A DNA stretch of 64,000 nt from DATFRX01 sp035630615. GTDB lineage: Bacteria > Actinomycetota > Actinomycetes > Propionibacteriales > Nocardioidaceae. A model generated the notes under the pieces. It had not been told where the DNA came from. It did no database searches and was given only the letters and a program-made list of their open reading frames with translations. Numbering within the stretch: the stretch's first letter is position 1; each line of letters opens with the position of its first letter. Shown in pieces: positions 1 through 10,506 of the stretch. Made by a program: the position numbers and the translations under genes. The DNA is taken from NCBI GenBank assembly GCA_035630615.1, contig DASQKI010000008.1, positions 1 to 64,000 on the forward strand, written 5' to 3'.

Positions 1-77
1 CTCGTCCCAGCGGGACGCCGCGGCAGCGTGGCCAGCAGTTCGCCGACCGGCTGCGCCGGGCGCTCGGACAGGACTGA
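1..77 (+). CDS. C-terminal end of a truncated upstream gene
   Basis: The reading frame starting at base 3 runs without interruption to a TGA at 75-77 and ends in FADRLRRALGQD, an Arg/Leu-rich helical tail typical of a protein C-terminus. Only about 24 residues are inside the window, so the family cannot be named. The following 190 bases up to the malic enzyme start show no clear gene. The call rests on frame and composition only. Confidence 0.35.
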   Translation, partial: RPSGTPRQRGQQFADRLRRALGQD

Positions 78-267
78 CCCCGGGCCCAGACTCGGGCCCC
101 GGCTCCGGTCGTGCACCGCCGTACGGATTTCTCCCTTTGCCGTACGGCCTCCCTCCCAGGTGCGACCGCGGCCGGGGCCCGTCCTCCCGCGTCTCCAGGG
201 GCGCCCCGGGGAACCGGCTGCCGGCGGGTGTTCGGCCTTGTCCGGTATGTCGTGACACGATGCTGCC

Positions 268-1656
<1,389 letters not shown>

Positions 1657-1759
1657 CGCCCCGCCCCGCTGGGAGGACCGAAGTTGCGGCGCCACGCGGG
1701 CGTGTCTCGCAAAATGGGTCCGCTCAGTGATGGGTTGCGAGTTGCGGCACGATCAGGGC

Positions 1760-2716
1760 ATGACCTCTGGCCGCCGTCTCGCCGTCCTCGATGCACCGAC
1801 CAACCTCGGGCTGCGCCCGCCCCGACCCGGAGCTGAGCCGGGCGTACGCGGTCTCGCCGCTGCCCTGCGTGCTCACGACCTCGTACGCCGGATCGGCGCC
1901 ACCGACGCCGGCGCGGTCGCCGTGTCGCCCTATGGTGACGTCGCCGACGACGAGACCGGCTTCCGCAACGGCCCGGCGATCGCGACGTTCACGAGCGCGC
2001 TGGCCGACCGGGTGGGCGAGCTGCTCGATGACAAAGCCTTCCCGGTCGTGCTCGGTGGCGACTGCAGCATCATGCTCGGCGCGATGCTCGCCCTGCGCAG
2101 GCGCCGGACCACCGCGCTCGCGGCGATCGACGGCCACGACGATTACTCGCTGCCGCGCGACGAGTCCGCCTACCGAGGACGGTTCGCCGCCGCCGGACTC
2201 GACCTGTGGCTCGCTACCGGCCACGGGTCGCCGGTCCTGAGTGACATCGACGGCCGGCGACCGTACGTCGAGGAGTCCCGCGTGGTCCAGATCGGGATGA
2301 TGCGCGAGGACGGCGACGACCGCGACTTCGCGACCGAGACGTTCGAGGCCAGCGACATTGTGTGCCATCGGGCCCGCGACATCCGTCGCGACGGCGGCTC
2401 GGCGACCGGCCGTGCCGCCCGCACGTACCTCGAAGGCTCCGACGCCGATGCCTTCTGGGTCCACCTCGACGTCGACGTCTTGCACCGGGACCACATGCCC
2501 GCGGTCGACTCGCCCAACCCGTTCGGCATCACCCCTGACGAGCTGGCGCCGATCCTGTCGGAGCTGGTCGCGAGCCCCTCATGCGCCGGCATCGACGTCG
2601 CCATCTACGACCCCGAGATCGACCCCGACGGCAGCGGCGCCCGACTGCTCGCGGACCTCGTCGTCGACCTCCTCAAGAGCCGGTCGGCGGCGTCCACGTC
2701 GGATCGCGGCCGGTGA
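1760..2716 (+). CDS. Arginase/agmatinase-family ureohydrolase
   Basis: Manganese-dependent ureohydrolase of the arginase superfamily, 318 residues, which is the usual length. The three metal-binding motifs are visible: GGDCS (normally GGDHS), the DxHxD motif as IDGHDDY, and HLDVDVLHRD. Near the C-terminus IDVAIYDPEIDPDGSGARL matches the terminal helix region of arginases. ATG 1760 is preferred over earlier in-frame codons because the fold starts at RRLAVLDAPTNLGL. The His-to-Cys change in the first metal motif is a real deviation and may alter metal binding or substrate. Arginine, agmatine, formiminoglutamate or another guanidino compound is possible. The 3' end overlaps the convergent DinB-like gene by 44 bases. 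Confidence 0.85.
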   Translation: MTSGRRLAVLDAPTNLGLRPPRPGAEPGVRGLAAALRAHDLVRRIGATDAGAVAVSPYGDVADDETGFRNGPAIATFTSALADRVGELLDDKAFPVVLGGDCSIMLGAMLALRRRRTTALAAIDGHDDYSLPRDESAYRGRFAAAGLDLWLATGHGSPVLSDIDGRRPYVEESRVVQIGMMREDGDDRDFATETFEASDIVCHRARDIRRDGGSATGRAARTYLEGSDADAFWVHLDVDVLHRDHMPAVDSPNPFGITPDELAPILSELVASPSCAGIDVAIYDPEIDPDGSGARLLADLVVDLLKSRSAASTSDRGR

Positions 2717-3266
2717 GAGCGATCAGCCGGTCGAGCAGGGGCGCGTCGGCCGGCATCCCGACGGCCCGCTCGAAGAGCCCGTCGCCGCCGGTCCGCTGCT
2801 CCGGGGGAGACAGGACGGCGACGAGCTCAAGGCACGCCTCGATCGTTTGCCGGTCAATGTCGTAGGCCCGGCCACTCGCCAGGGCGAGGTCCCAGCCATG
2901 GACGACCAGCTCGTCGAGCGCGACCTTCCCGGCCATCTCACCGGGAAGGTCGGCGCCGCCGGCCTGGGTCATGCCGTCCCAGGCGGCCGGGTTGCGCCAG
3001 GCCTCGGCCAGGGCTTCCAACTGGTCTGGGATGCGACTACGCCAGTCACCGCCGAGCTGAGAGCCGTCGGACAACGGAGCCCGGGACGTCTCTGGCCCGA
3101 GATCTTTGGTCGCCGCCGCGGTGAACGCGCGTGCCAGTCCGTCGATGTGGTGGACGAGGTCGCCCATCGTCATCTGTTCGCACGGCGTGGGCGCGGTCAG
3201 GTGGTTGTCGGGTACCTCGTTGACGAGTTCGGCCAGCTGACGGGCAGCGGGCTGCAGGTCCATCAT
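2673..3266 (-). CDS. TIGR03086-like DinB/maleylpyruvate-isomerase-fold protein
   Basis: A 197-residue protein of the DinB-like four-helix family found in many copies in actinobacteria (TIGR03086 / mycothiol-dependent maleylpyruvate isomerase N-terminal fold). Diagnostic segments are TPCEQMTMGDLVHHIDGLAR near the N-terminus, with the first metal-binding His, and LDELVVHGWDLALASGR, with the second His-containing motif. Two adjacent ATG codons at 3264-3266 and 3261-3263 are available; the first is used. These proteins bind a divalent metal and some use mycothiol, but the substrate here is unknown. The 3' end overlaps the convergent arginase-family gene. Confidence 0.82.
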   Translation of the reverse strand: MMDLQPAARQLAELVNEVPDNHLTAPTPCEQMTMGDLVHHIDGLARAFTAAATKDLGPETSRAPLSDGSQLGGDWRSRIPDQLEALAEAWRNPAAWDGMTQAGGADLPGEMAGKVALDELVVHGWDLALASGRAYDIDRQTIEACLELVAVLSPPEQRTGGDGLFERAVGMPADAPLLDRLIALTGRDPTWTPPTGS

Positions 3267-3313
3267 CGATGACTCCGTTCGGATGAAGCGCGGAAGCGAA
3301 GGAGAGGAAGGTG

Positions 3314-6100
3314 TCAGGCGTCCGCACCCTCCTGGGGTACGCCGGCCACCGCAGTCGGGTCGTCGACGTGGAACCGCTCGAACGCCTCGGTCACGACCTT
3401 CGGCTCCACCTCGCCACGCTTCGCCAGCTCCGCGAGCGCCGCGACCACGATCGACTCGGCGTCGATCTGGAAATGGCGCCGGGCCGCGGCGCGGGTGTCG
3501 GCGAAGCCGAATCCGTCGGCGCCGAGCGACTGCCAGTCGCTCGGCACCCAACGCGCGATCTGGTCGGGCACGCCCCGCATGTAGTCACTGACCGCGAGCA
3601 CCGGTCCGGGCGCGTCGGCCAGCCGCTGGGTCACGTACGGCACGGTCGGCTCGTCGCCCGGGTGGTTGAAGTTGTGCTTCTCGACGGCGACCGCCTCGCG
3701 CGCGAGCTCGTTCCAGGACGTGACCGACCAGACGTCGGCGGCGACCGAGTACTCCTTGGCGAGGACCTCGCGCGCCTCGAGCGCCCACGGCATCGCGACT
3801 CCGGACGCCAGCAGCTGGATGCGCGGCGACTCGTCACCGATCCCGGGCGCTGGCTGGTAGCGGTACATGCCGCGCAGCAGGCCGTCGACGTCGAGATCCT
3901 CAGGCGCCGGCGGCTGCACGATCGGCTCGTTGTAGACCGTGAGGTAGTAGAAGACGTTTTCGCCGTGTGGATGCTCGTCGGTCGAGCCGTACATGCGCTC
4001 GAGTCCGGACCGCACGATGTGCGAGATCTCGAACGCCCACGCGGGGTCGTAGTGCACGGCCGACGGGTTGGTGGCGGCGAGCAACGGGGAGTGCCCGTCG
4101 GCGTGCTGGAGCCCCTCGCCGGTCAGCGTGGTGCGTCCGGCCGTGGCGCCGATCAGGAACCCGCGTCCCATCTGGTCGGCCATCGACCAGATCGAGTCGC
4201 CGGTGCGCTGGAAGCCGAACATCGAATAGAAGATGTAGACCGGGATCATCGGCTCGCCGTGCGTCGCATACGACGTGCCCGCTGCGATCGCCGACGCCGT
4301 CGCGCCGGCCTCGCTGATGCCCTCGTGCAGCATCTGGCCCTGCTCGGACTCCTTGTAGGCCAACAGCAACTTGCGGTCGACGCCCTCGTAGGTCTGGCCG
4401 TGCGGGCTGTAGACCTTGGCCGTCGGGAACATCGAGTCCATGCCAAACGTGCGGTATTCGTCCGGCGCGATCGGCACGATCCGCGGTCCGATGTCGGGAT
4501 CCTTCATCAGGTCGCGGAGCAGCCGAACGAACGCCATCGTCGTCGCGATCGCCTGCTTGCCGGAGCCGGCCGACATCTCGGCGTAGACCGGATCACCGGG
4601 GAGCTTGAGCGGCTCCGGGTTGACTCGCCGTTCGGGGATCGCCCCGCCGAGCAGGCGGCGGCGCTCCATCATGTACTGGATCTCCTCGTTGTCCTCGCCG
4701 GGGTGGTAGAACGGCGCGACCTCGGCCTCTTCGATCGCCTCGTCGGTGATCGGCAGGAACAGCCGGTCACGGAAGCGCTTGAGGTCGTCGTTGGTGAGCT
4801 TCTTCATCTGGTGGGTCGCGTTGCGGCCCTCCAGCGCCTCGATCGTCCAGCCCTTGATGGTCTTGGCCAAGATGACCGTCGGCTGCCCGACGTGCTCCGT
4901 GGCGGCCTTGAACGCGGCGTAGACCTTGCGGTAGTCGTGGCCGCCACGCGGCAGCTTGCGCAGCTGGTCGTCGGTGTGTTCCTCGACCATCTTGCGCAGC
5001 CGCGGGTCGTCGCCGAAGAACCGTTCGCGAATGTAGTCGCCGGACTCGACCGAGTACGTCTGGAACTGGCCGTCCGGCGTGCGGTTCATCTGATTGACGA
5101 GAGCGCCGTCGACGTCGCGGGCGAGCAGCTCGTCCCACTCGCGGCCCCAGATGACCTTGATGACGTTCCAGCCGGCGCCGCGGAAGTACGACTCGAGCTC
5201 CTGAATGACCTTGCCGTTGCCGCGTACGGGGCCGTCGAGCTGCTGCAGGTTGCAGTTGATGACGAACGTGAGGTTGTCCAGCTCCTCGCGGGCGGCGAGG
5301 CCGATGGCGCCGAGCGACTCCGGCTCGCCCATCTCGCCATCGCCCAGGAACGCCCACACATGCTGCTGGCTGGTGTCCTTGATGCCGCGGTTGTGCAGGT
5401 AGGCGTTGAACCGGGCCTGGTAGATCGAGTTGATCGCGGTCAGGCCCATCGAGACCGTCGGGAACTCCCAGAAGTCCGGCATCAGCCGCGGATGGGGGTA
5501 TGACGCCAGCCCGTTGCCGAAGCCGTGTGAGACCTCCTGGCGGAAGTTGGCCAGGTGCTCCTCGGTGAGCCGGCCTTCGAGGTACGCCCGGGCGTAGATG
5601 CCCGGCGATGCGTGGCCCTGGATGTAAACCTGGTCACCGCCACCGGGGTGGTCCTTGCCCCGGAAGAAGTGGTTGAAGCCGACCTCGTAGAGGCTGGCGG
5701 CCGACTGGTAGGTCGCAATGTGGCCGCCGACGCCGAGGCCGGCCCGATTGGCCCGCGACACCATCACGGCGGCGTTCCACCGGATGTAGGCCCGGATCCG
5801 ACGCTCGATGTGCTCGTCGCCGGGGAACCACGGCTCCCGCTCCGGCGGGATCGTGTTGATGTAGTCGGTGCTGCGCAACGCCGGGACGCCGACGTTGCGC
5901 TCGCGGGCGCGCTCGAGAAGCTTGAGCATGACGTATCGAGCGCGCTCGCGGCCACGCTCGTCGAGCAGAGCGTCGAGGGACTCGACCCACTCGTGCGTCT
6001 CTTCCGGGTCAATGTCGGGCAACTGGGTCGGCAGGCCCTCGTGGATCACCGGAGGCGGATCGGGGCGGCCGGTAGGCGCGCCGGATGCGGACGTTGTCAT
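3314..6100 (-). CDS. aceE: Pyruvate dehydrogenase E1 component, homodimeric type
   Basis: Thiamine-diphosphate-dependent E1 subunit that decarboxylates pyruvate and transfers acetyl to the lipoyl E2 subunit. The 928-residue length matches the AceE family. The N-terminal half holds NHFFRGKDHPGGGDQVYIQG and the ThDP/Mg motif GDGEMGEP about 25 residues before NCNLQQLDGPVRGNG. The pyrimidine-domain region includes EGISEAGATASAIAAGTSYA, and the C-terminal domain has SDYMRGVPDQIARWVPSDW. The ATG at 6100 begins a short Pro-rich leader and then VIHEGLPTQLPDIDPEE, the usual start of actinobacterial AceE. The divergent neighbour is a DUF3052 gene, a frequent actinobacterial arrangement. E2 and E3 are not in this window. 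Confidence 0.97.
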   Translation of the reverse strand: MTTSASGAPTGRPDPPPVIHEGLPTQLPDIDPEETHEWVESLDALLDERGRERARYVMLKLLERARERNVGVPALRSTDYINTIPPEREPWFPGDEHIERRIRAYIRWNAAVMVSRANRAGLGVGGHIATYQSAASLYEVGFNHFFRGKDHPGGGDQVYIQGHASPGIYARAYLEGRLTEEHLANFRQEVSHGFGNGLASYPHPRLMPDFWEFPTVSMGLTAINSIYQARFNAYLHNRGIKDTSQQHVWAFLGDGEMGEPESLGAIGLAAREELDNLTFVINCNLQQLDGPVRGNGKVIQELESYFRGAGWNVIKVIWGREWDELLARDVDGALVNQMNRTPDGQFQTYSVESGDYIRERFFGDDPRLRKMVEEHTDDQLRKLPRGGHDYRKVYAAFKAATEHVGQPTVILAKTIKGWTIEALEGRNATHQMKKLTNDDLKRFRDRLFLPITDEAIEEAEVAPFYHPGEDNEEIQYMMERRRLLGGAIPERRVNPEPLKLPGDPVYAEMSAGSGKQAIATTMAFVRLLRDLMKDPDIGPRIVPIAPDEYRTFGMDSMFPTAKVYSPHGQTYEGVDRKLLLAYKESEQGQMLHEGISEAGATASAIAAGTSYATHGEPMIPVYIFYSMFGFQRTGDSIWSMADQMGRGFLIGATAGRTTLTGEGLQHADGHSPLLAATNPSAVHYDPAWAFEISHIVRSGLERMYGSTDEHPHGENVFYYLTVYNEPIVQPPAPEDLDVDGLLRGMYRYQPAPGIGDESPRIQLLASGVAMPWALEAREVLAKEYSVAADVWSVTSWNELAREAVAVEKHNFNHPGDEPTVPYVTQRLADAPGPVLAVSDYMRGVPDQIARWVPSDWQSLGADGFGFADTRAAARRHFQIDAESIVVAALAELAKRGEVEPKVVTEAFERFHVDDPTAVAGVPQEGADA

Positions 6101-6250
6101 GTCCTCATCCTGACACTCCCGCCGGGTACTCCGAAGCGTGGATGGCGCCGGTCGAGGGCGAGAGGGAGCGGTGTCCGGCCGGACCCACTATGGTGTCGGG
6201 CACGAGTCGGCCCACGCAGCTGGCCGGGGACAAACCGAGGAGGAGCACAG

Positions 6251-6685
6251 GTGACGGCGACCGGGGACGGCGCGGACTTGCGGCGGGCGGCCGAGAGGCT
6301 GGGCTTCCGTGCCGAGATGGTGGTGCAAGAGCTCGGGTGGGACAACGACGCAGACGATGAGTTGCGGCAAGCGATCGAGGAGGTGACGGCTGCCGAGCTG
6401 GTCGACGGCGACTACGGCAATGTCGTCGACGCGGTGATGCTGTGGTGGCGCGAAGGGGACGGTGACCTCGTCGATGCCTTGGTCGACGCCCTGACCGATC
6501 TTGCCGACGGCGGTGCGATCTGTTTGCTGACGCCGAAGGTCGGCCGGGATCGCCACGTCGATCCCACCGAGGTTGCTGAGGCGGCTCCGATCGCCGGAGT
6601 GTCCGTGACGACGACACAGTCGGCGAGTGATGCCTGGTCGGCGACCAAGCTGGTGAAGCCGAAGGCGGGACGCGCCCGACGCTAG
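6251..6685 (+). CDS. DUF3052 family protein
   Basis: A 144-residue acidic protein of the actinobacterial DUF3052 family, function unknown. The core ERLGFRAEMVVQELGWDNDA and DAVMLWWREGDGDLVDALVD is family-typical, with a C-terminal part GGAICLLTPKVGRDRHVDP. GTG 6251 is chosen because AGGAGG-like bases lie 6-12 nt upstream and the conserved part follows about 15 residues later. It is divergent from aceE, separated by 150 bases that must contain both promoters. The conserved pairing with aceE suggests, without proving, a link to pyruvate dehydrogenase regulation. Confidence 0.88.
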   Translation: MTATGDGADLRRAAERLGFRAEMVVQELGWDNDADDELRQAIEEVTAAELVDGDYGNVVDAVMLWWREGDGDLVDALVDALTDLADGGAICLLTPKVGRDRHVDPTEVAEAAPIAGVSVTTTQSASDAWSATKLVKPKAGRARR

Positions 6686-6715
6686 CCAACGGCGGCCGCG
6701 CCCGAGACTGATTTC

Positions 6716-8338
6716 ATGCTGCCCGTACGCGAGTCGACGGCCCGGATCTCCGTCATGGCGAAGGGCCTGTGGACTCTGGCCCAAACCAGAATCATTCGGC
6801 CCTATCGCCCCGATCGCGTCTATCGGATGGCCCGGACGCTGGCTCGATGGGGTACCGGCCCGGCTGGCGGCTATGGCGCTCTGGCCGACCGGATCCCGCA
6901 CACCGTCGGCCTCATCGACGAACTAGGTTCGCTGACCTTCGGCGAGATCCATCGCCAGTCCAACGCGATCGGACGTGGGCTGCACGACCTCGGAGTACGC
7001 GAGGGCGACGGGGTAGCCGTCATGTGCCGCAACCACCGATGGTTCGTCGCGGCGACCGTCGGCATCGCGAAGCTCGGCGCCGACGTGTTCTACCTCAACA
7101 CGGCCTTCAGCGGACCCCAGCTCGGCGACGTGATCCAACGCGAGCGGCCAAGGGTCGTGATCCACGACGAGGAGTTCGGACCGTTGCTCGACGGCATCGG
7201 CGGCGAGCGGCTGGTCGCCTGGCACGACGAGCCAACCGCCTCGGGCACGTCGCTGGCCGACTTGGTCGAGCACACCGACGACGCCGACCTGCCGGTCCCC
7301 GAACGCGAGGCGCGCACGGTCATCCTCACGTCGGGCACGACCGGCGCTCCGAAGGGGGCGAGCCGCGGCTCCGGGTCGTTCGAGGCCGCCGCCGCCCTCG
7401 TGTCGCGGCTGCCGCTGCGGTACGGCTGGAAGGTGCATGTTGCTGCGCCGATGTTTCACACCTGGGGATGGGCCCACCTCAACCTGTCGATGCTGATCGG
7501 CTCCACGCTCGTCTTGCGCCGGCGCTTCGACCCCGCGGGGTTCTTGGCCGCCGTGTCCGAGGAGCGCTGCGACGCCGCGATCGTCATCCCGGTCATGCTG
7601 CAACGGGTCCTCGACCTTCCCGAGTCGACTCGGCGCCGCTACGACCTGTCGTCCCTGCAGGTGGTCGCCGCGAGTGGGTCGGCCCTGCCGGGGGACCTGT
7701 CGACGCGGTGGATGGATGCCTTCGGCGACAACCTCTACAACGTCTACGGGTCGACCGAGTGCGCTTGGGCGACCATCGCGTCGCCGGCCGACATGCGGTT
7801 GGCTCCCGGCACGGCCGGCCGGCCGCCACTCGGCACGCGAGTCGAGCTGTTCGACGACAGCGGCCGGCCGGTGTCTGGCGGAGTCGGCCGCATCTTCGTC
7901 GACAACGGGGCGCTCTTCGAGGGCTACAGCGGCGGAGGCTCGAAGGAGACGGTCGACGGTCTCATGGCGACCGGCGACGTCGGCCGCATCGACGATGGGC
8001 TGCTGTTCGTGGAGGGTCGCGACGACGACATGATCGTGTCCGGCGGCGAAAACGTCTATCCCCGCGAGATCGAGGACTGTCTGGCTCGTCACGACGACAT
8101 CGCCGACGTCGCCGCGATCGGAGTCGCCGACGCCGACTTCGGCCAGCGGCTCCGGGCGTTCGTGGTGCGTCGCGAGGGCGCCGAGGTGACCGAGGACGAC
8201 GTCCGCGACTACGTCAAGGCGCAGCTGGCCCGATACAAGGTGCCGCGGGACGTGTGGTTCTGCGCCGAGCTGCCGCGCAACGCAACCGGCAAGATCCTCA
8301 AGCGCGAGCTCGCGACCTGGGACGCGCCCCCGCAGTAG
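6716..8338 (+). CDS. AMP-binding acyl-CoA synthetase (FadD-like)
   Basis: An adenylate-forming ligase of 540 residues that activates a fatty or aryl acid with ATP and joins it to CoA. Visible core motifs are LTSGTTGAPKGAS (A3), YGSTECA (A5), TGDVGRIDDGLLFVEGRDDD (A7/A8), IVSGGENVYPREIEDCL and the C-terminal NATGKILKREL with the catalytic Lys (A10). ATG 6716 gives an N-terminus (RIIRPYRPDRVYRMARTLARWGTGPAGGY) like that of a group of actinobacterial long-chain acyl-CoA ligases. It lies only 30 bases after the DUF3052 gene and may be co-transcribed. Chain length and the exact substrate are not readable from sequence. Confidence 0.92.
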   Translation: MLPVRESTARISVMAKGLWTLAQTRIIRPYRPDRVYRMARTLARWGTGPAGGYGALADRIPHTVGLIDELGSLTFGEIHRQSNAIGRGLHDLGVREGDGVAVMCRNHRWFVAATVGIAKLGADVFYLNTAFSGPQLGDVIQRERPRVVIHDEEFGPLLDGIGGERLVAWHDEPTASGTSLADLVEHTDDADLPVPEREARTVILTSGTTGAPKGASRGSGSFEAAAALVSRLPLRYGWKVHVAAPMFHTWGWAHLNLSMLIGSTLVLRRRFDPAGFLAAVSEERCDAAIVIPVMLQRVLDLPESTRRRYDLSSLQVVAASGSALPGDLSTRWMDAFGDNLYNVYGSTECAWATIASPADMRLAPGTAGRPPLGTRVELFDDSGRPVSGGVGRIFVDNGALFEGYSGGGSKETVDGLMATGDVGRIDDGLLFVEGRDDDMIVSGGENVYPREIEDCLARHDDIADVAAIGVADADFGQRLRAFVVRREGAEVTEDDVRDYVKAQLARYKVPRDVWFCAELPRNATGKILKRELATWDAPPQ

Positions 8339-8351
8339 CCCGCCCCCTTTC

Positions 8352-8439
8352 GCGCCGAGATTGCGCGTCTGCCCGACCCCCATGGGCGAGACGCGCAAGG
8401 TCGGCGTAAATGGGTGGGGCAGACGCGCAATCTCGGCGC
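8352..8439. repeat. 23-bp perfect inverted repeat between convergent genes, GAGATTGCGCGTC family
   Basis: Left arm 8352-8374 and right arm 8417-8439 are exact reverse complements, with the core GAGATTGCGCGTC. The 42-base loop holds a third, imperfect half-copy around 8388-8406. It sits exactly between the stop codons of two convergent genes. It could act as a bidirectional terminator. The same core recurs at 29705-29766 and 58577-58638, so it is a dispersed family and not a one-off hairpin. Confidence 0.85.
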
Positions 8440-8458
8440 TAGATGTGACCGGCGCCCG

Positions 8459-9838
8459 TCACACCTTCGCCAAGGCGTCGGTCAGCACCGACCGCAGGAT
8501 CCGCTCCATCTCGTCGAAGTGCTCCTGCGTACAGATCAGCGGCGGCGCCAGCTGGATGACGGAGTCGCCGCGGTCGTCGGCCCGACAGTAGAGACCGGCG
8601 TCGTACAACGCGCCGGGCAGGTAGCCCCGCAGCAGCCGCTCCCGCTCCTCGGCGTCGAACGTCGCCTGCGTGGCCTGGTCCTTGACGAGCTCGATCGACC
8701 AGAAGAAGCCGGCGCCCCTGACGTCGCCGACGATCGGCAGGTCGCGCAGCCGATCCATCGTCGACCCAAACGCGTCCTCGAGGCGCTGCACGTGGTCGCA
8801 CAACCCTTCCCGATCGAAGATGTCGAGGTTGGCCATCGCGACGGCGGCCGACACCGGATGCCCGCCGAAGGTGTAGCCGTTGGAGAACATCGCGGTGCCG
8901 CTGCTGAACGGCTCGAACAGCCGGTCCGAGGCGATCATCGCGCCGAGCGGCGAATATCCGGACGTCAGCCCCTTGGCGCAGGTGATGATGTCGGGCTGGT
9001 AGCCGTACCGTCGGGCCCCGAACATCTCGCCGAGCCGCCCGAAGGCGCAGATCACCTCGTCGGACACCAGCAGCACGTCGTAGTCGTCGCAGATCTCTCG
9101 GACCCGCGCGAAGTAGCCGGGCGGTGGCGGGATCGACCCGCCAGCGTTTTGCACCGGCTCCAAGAACACCGCGGCGACCGTTTCGGGTCCCTCGTTCTCG
9201 ATCGCCTCGCCGATTCGGTCCGCAGCCCAGCGGCCGAACGCCTCCGGATCGTCGCGGTGCACCGGCGCCCGGTAGAGGTTGGTGTTGGGTACGTGCGTCG
9301 TGCCCGGCACCAGTGGCTCGAACGGCGCCTTCATCGTCGGTACGCCGGTGATCGACAGCGCGCCGTGTGGCGTGCCGTGGTAGGCGACGGACCGGCTGAT
9401 GACCTTGTGCTTGCCGGGCTGCCCGGTGAGCTTGAAGTACTGCTTGGCGAGCTTCCACGCGGTCTCGACGGCCTCGCCGCCGCCGCTGGTGAAGAAGATC
9501 CGGTTCAGGTCGCCGGGCGCGTAGCCGGCCAGCCGCTCGGCCAGCTCGATCGCGGTCGGATGGGCGAACGACCAGATCGGGAAGTACGCCAGCTCCGCCG
9601 ACTGCTTGGCGGCCGCGTCTGCCAGCTCGGTCCGGCCGTGACCGACCTGGACGGTGAACAGCCCGGACAGCGCGTCGAGCAGGCGCTTGCCGTTGGCGTC
9701 GTACACGTACGGCCCGTCGCCGCGCACGATCGTCGGCACTTGACCCGTGGCGTACGGCGCGTGCCGAGTGAAGTGCATCCACAGGTGTCGCTTGGCGGCG
9801 GCCTGCAGCCGGTCCGGGTCAGGAGAGCTGATCGTCAT
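8459..9838 (-). CDS. Class-III (omega) aminotransferase
   Basis: PLP-dependent class-III aminotransferase, 459 residues. Motifs are FFTSGGGEAVETAWKLAKQY (cofactor phosphate binding), LLVSDEVICAFGRLGEMFG with the Asp that contacts the pyridine nitrogen, and ITCAKGLTSGYSPLGA with the PLP-binding Lys. ATG 9838 is chosen since MTISSPDPDRLQAAAKRHLW starts the family-type N-terminus (KRHLWMHFTRH). The closest functional type is the beta-alanine/putrescine-pyruvate transaminase group; the amino donor is not identifiable from sequence. It is a stand-alone gene, divergent from the sigma factor gene, and is distinct from the two aminotransferases at 21.3-23.9 kb. Confidence 0.9.
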   Translation of the reverse strand: MTISSPDPDRLQAAAKRHLWMHFTRHAPYATGQVPTIVRGDGPYVYDANGKRLLDALSGLFTVQVGHGRTELADAAAKQSAELAYFPIWSFAHPTAIELAERLAGYAPGDLNRIFFTSGGGEAVETAWKLAKQYFKLTGQPGKHKVISRSVAYHGTPHGALSITGVPTMKAPFEPLVPGTTHVPNTNLYRAPVHRDDPEAFGRWAADRIGEAIENEGPETVAAVFLEPVQNAGGSIPPPPGYFARVREICDDYDVLLVSDEVICAFGRLGEMFGARRYGYQPDIITCAKGLTSGYSPLGAMIASDRLFEPFSSGTAMFSNGYTFGGHPVSAAVAMANLDIFDREGLCDHVQRLEDAFGSTMDRLRDLPIVGDVRGAGFFWSIELVKDQATQATFDAEERERLLRGYLPGALYDAGLYCRADDRGDSVIQLAPPLICTQEHFDEMERILRSVLTDALAKV

Positions 9839-9903
9839 GGCCGCATTGTGCCTCGCCGAGGGGAGCAGGCAACCCGACACGGGGGCCAGATGGTCATCGA
9901 GTT

Positions 9904-10506
9904 GTGACCACCATCGGCCAGACTGTGGCTGTGCCACGCCCCGGACGAGCGCCCGCTGCCGCGACCTCGTCGGGCGGCGCGCGCACCGAGGCGTTCGAGG
10001 AGTTCGTCGTGGCACGGTCCGACCGGCTGCTGCGTACGGCGTACTTGTTGACCCGCGATTATGCGTTGGCCGAGGACCTGTTGCAGACGTCCCTGGCGAA
10101 GGCGTGGTCGTCGTGGCACCGGATCGAGGCCGACCCGGAGTCGTACGTCCGCCGGATCATCGTCAACACCTTCTCGACCTGGTGGCGACGCCGCTGGAAC
10201 GGCGAGCTCCCGACCGAGGAGCTTCCCGAGCCGGCCGGTCATCATCCTCAACAGGGTGGACACCACATTGCGGTGAGCACCGACCTGTGGGACGCCGTGG
10301 GGCGGCTGCCCAAGCGACAGCGGGCGGTCGTGGTGTTGCGGTTCTACGAGGACATGTCAGAGGCGTCGATCGCTGAGGTGCTCGGCGTGTCTGCCGGCAC
10401 GGTCAAGAGCCAGAGCGCCAAGGCGTTGGCGAAGCTGCGGATCGACCCAGCCATCCTGGACGGTCCCGGCCCGTCGAGTGCGGAGAGAGGTCGAGATGGA
10501 TCTTGA
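9904..10506 (+). CDS. SigE-type ECF sigma factor
   Basis: RNA polymerase sigma-70 family factor of the extracytoplasmic-function type, 200 residues. Region 2 is seen in FEEFVVARSDRLLRTAYLLTRDYALAEDLLQTSLAKAWSSW. Region 4 follows in DAVGRLPKRQRAVVVLRFYEDMSEASIAEVLGVSAGTVKSQSAKAL. This is the SigE50-like layout of actinobacteria. GTG 9904 leaves a 25-residue Ala/Pro-rich leader before region 2; a later start is possible. The next gene begins before this one ends, so the two are translationally coupled, and the partner is likely its membrane regulator. Confidence 0.92.
   Translation: MTTIGQTVAVPRPGRAPAAATSSGGARTEAFEEFVVARSDRLLRTAYLLTRDYALAEDLLQTSLAKAWSSWHRIEADPESYVRRIIVNTFSTWWRRRWNGELPTEELPEPAGHHPQQGGHHIAVSTDLWDAVGRLPKRQRAVVVLRFYEDMSEASIAEVLGVSAGTVKSQSAKALAKLRIDPAILDGPGPSSAERGRDGS

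Noticed and set aside
6716..10506. Biosynthetic gene cluster (acyl-CoA ligase, aminotransferase, sigma factor)
   Set aside because: No carrier protein, condensing enzyme or tailoring genes are present; the genes are separately oriented and fit general metabolism.
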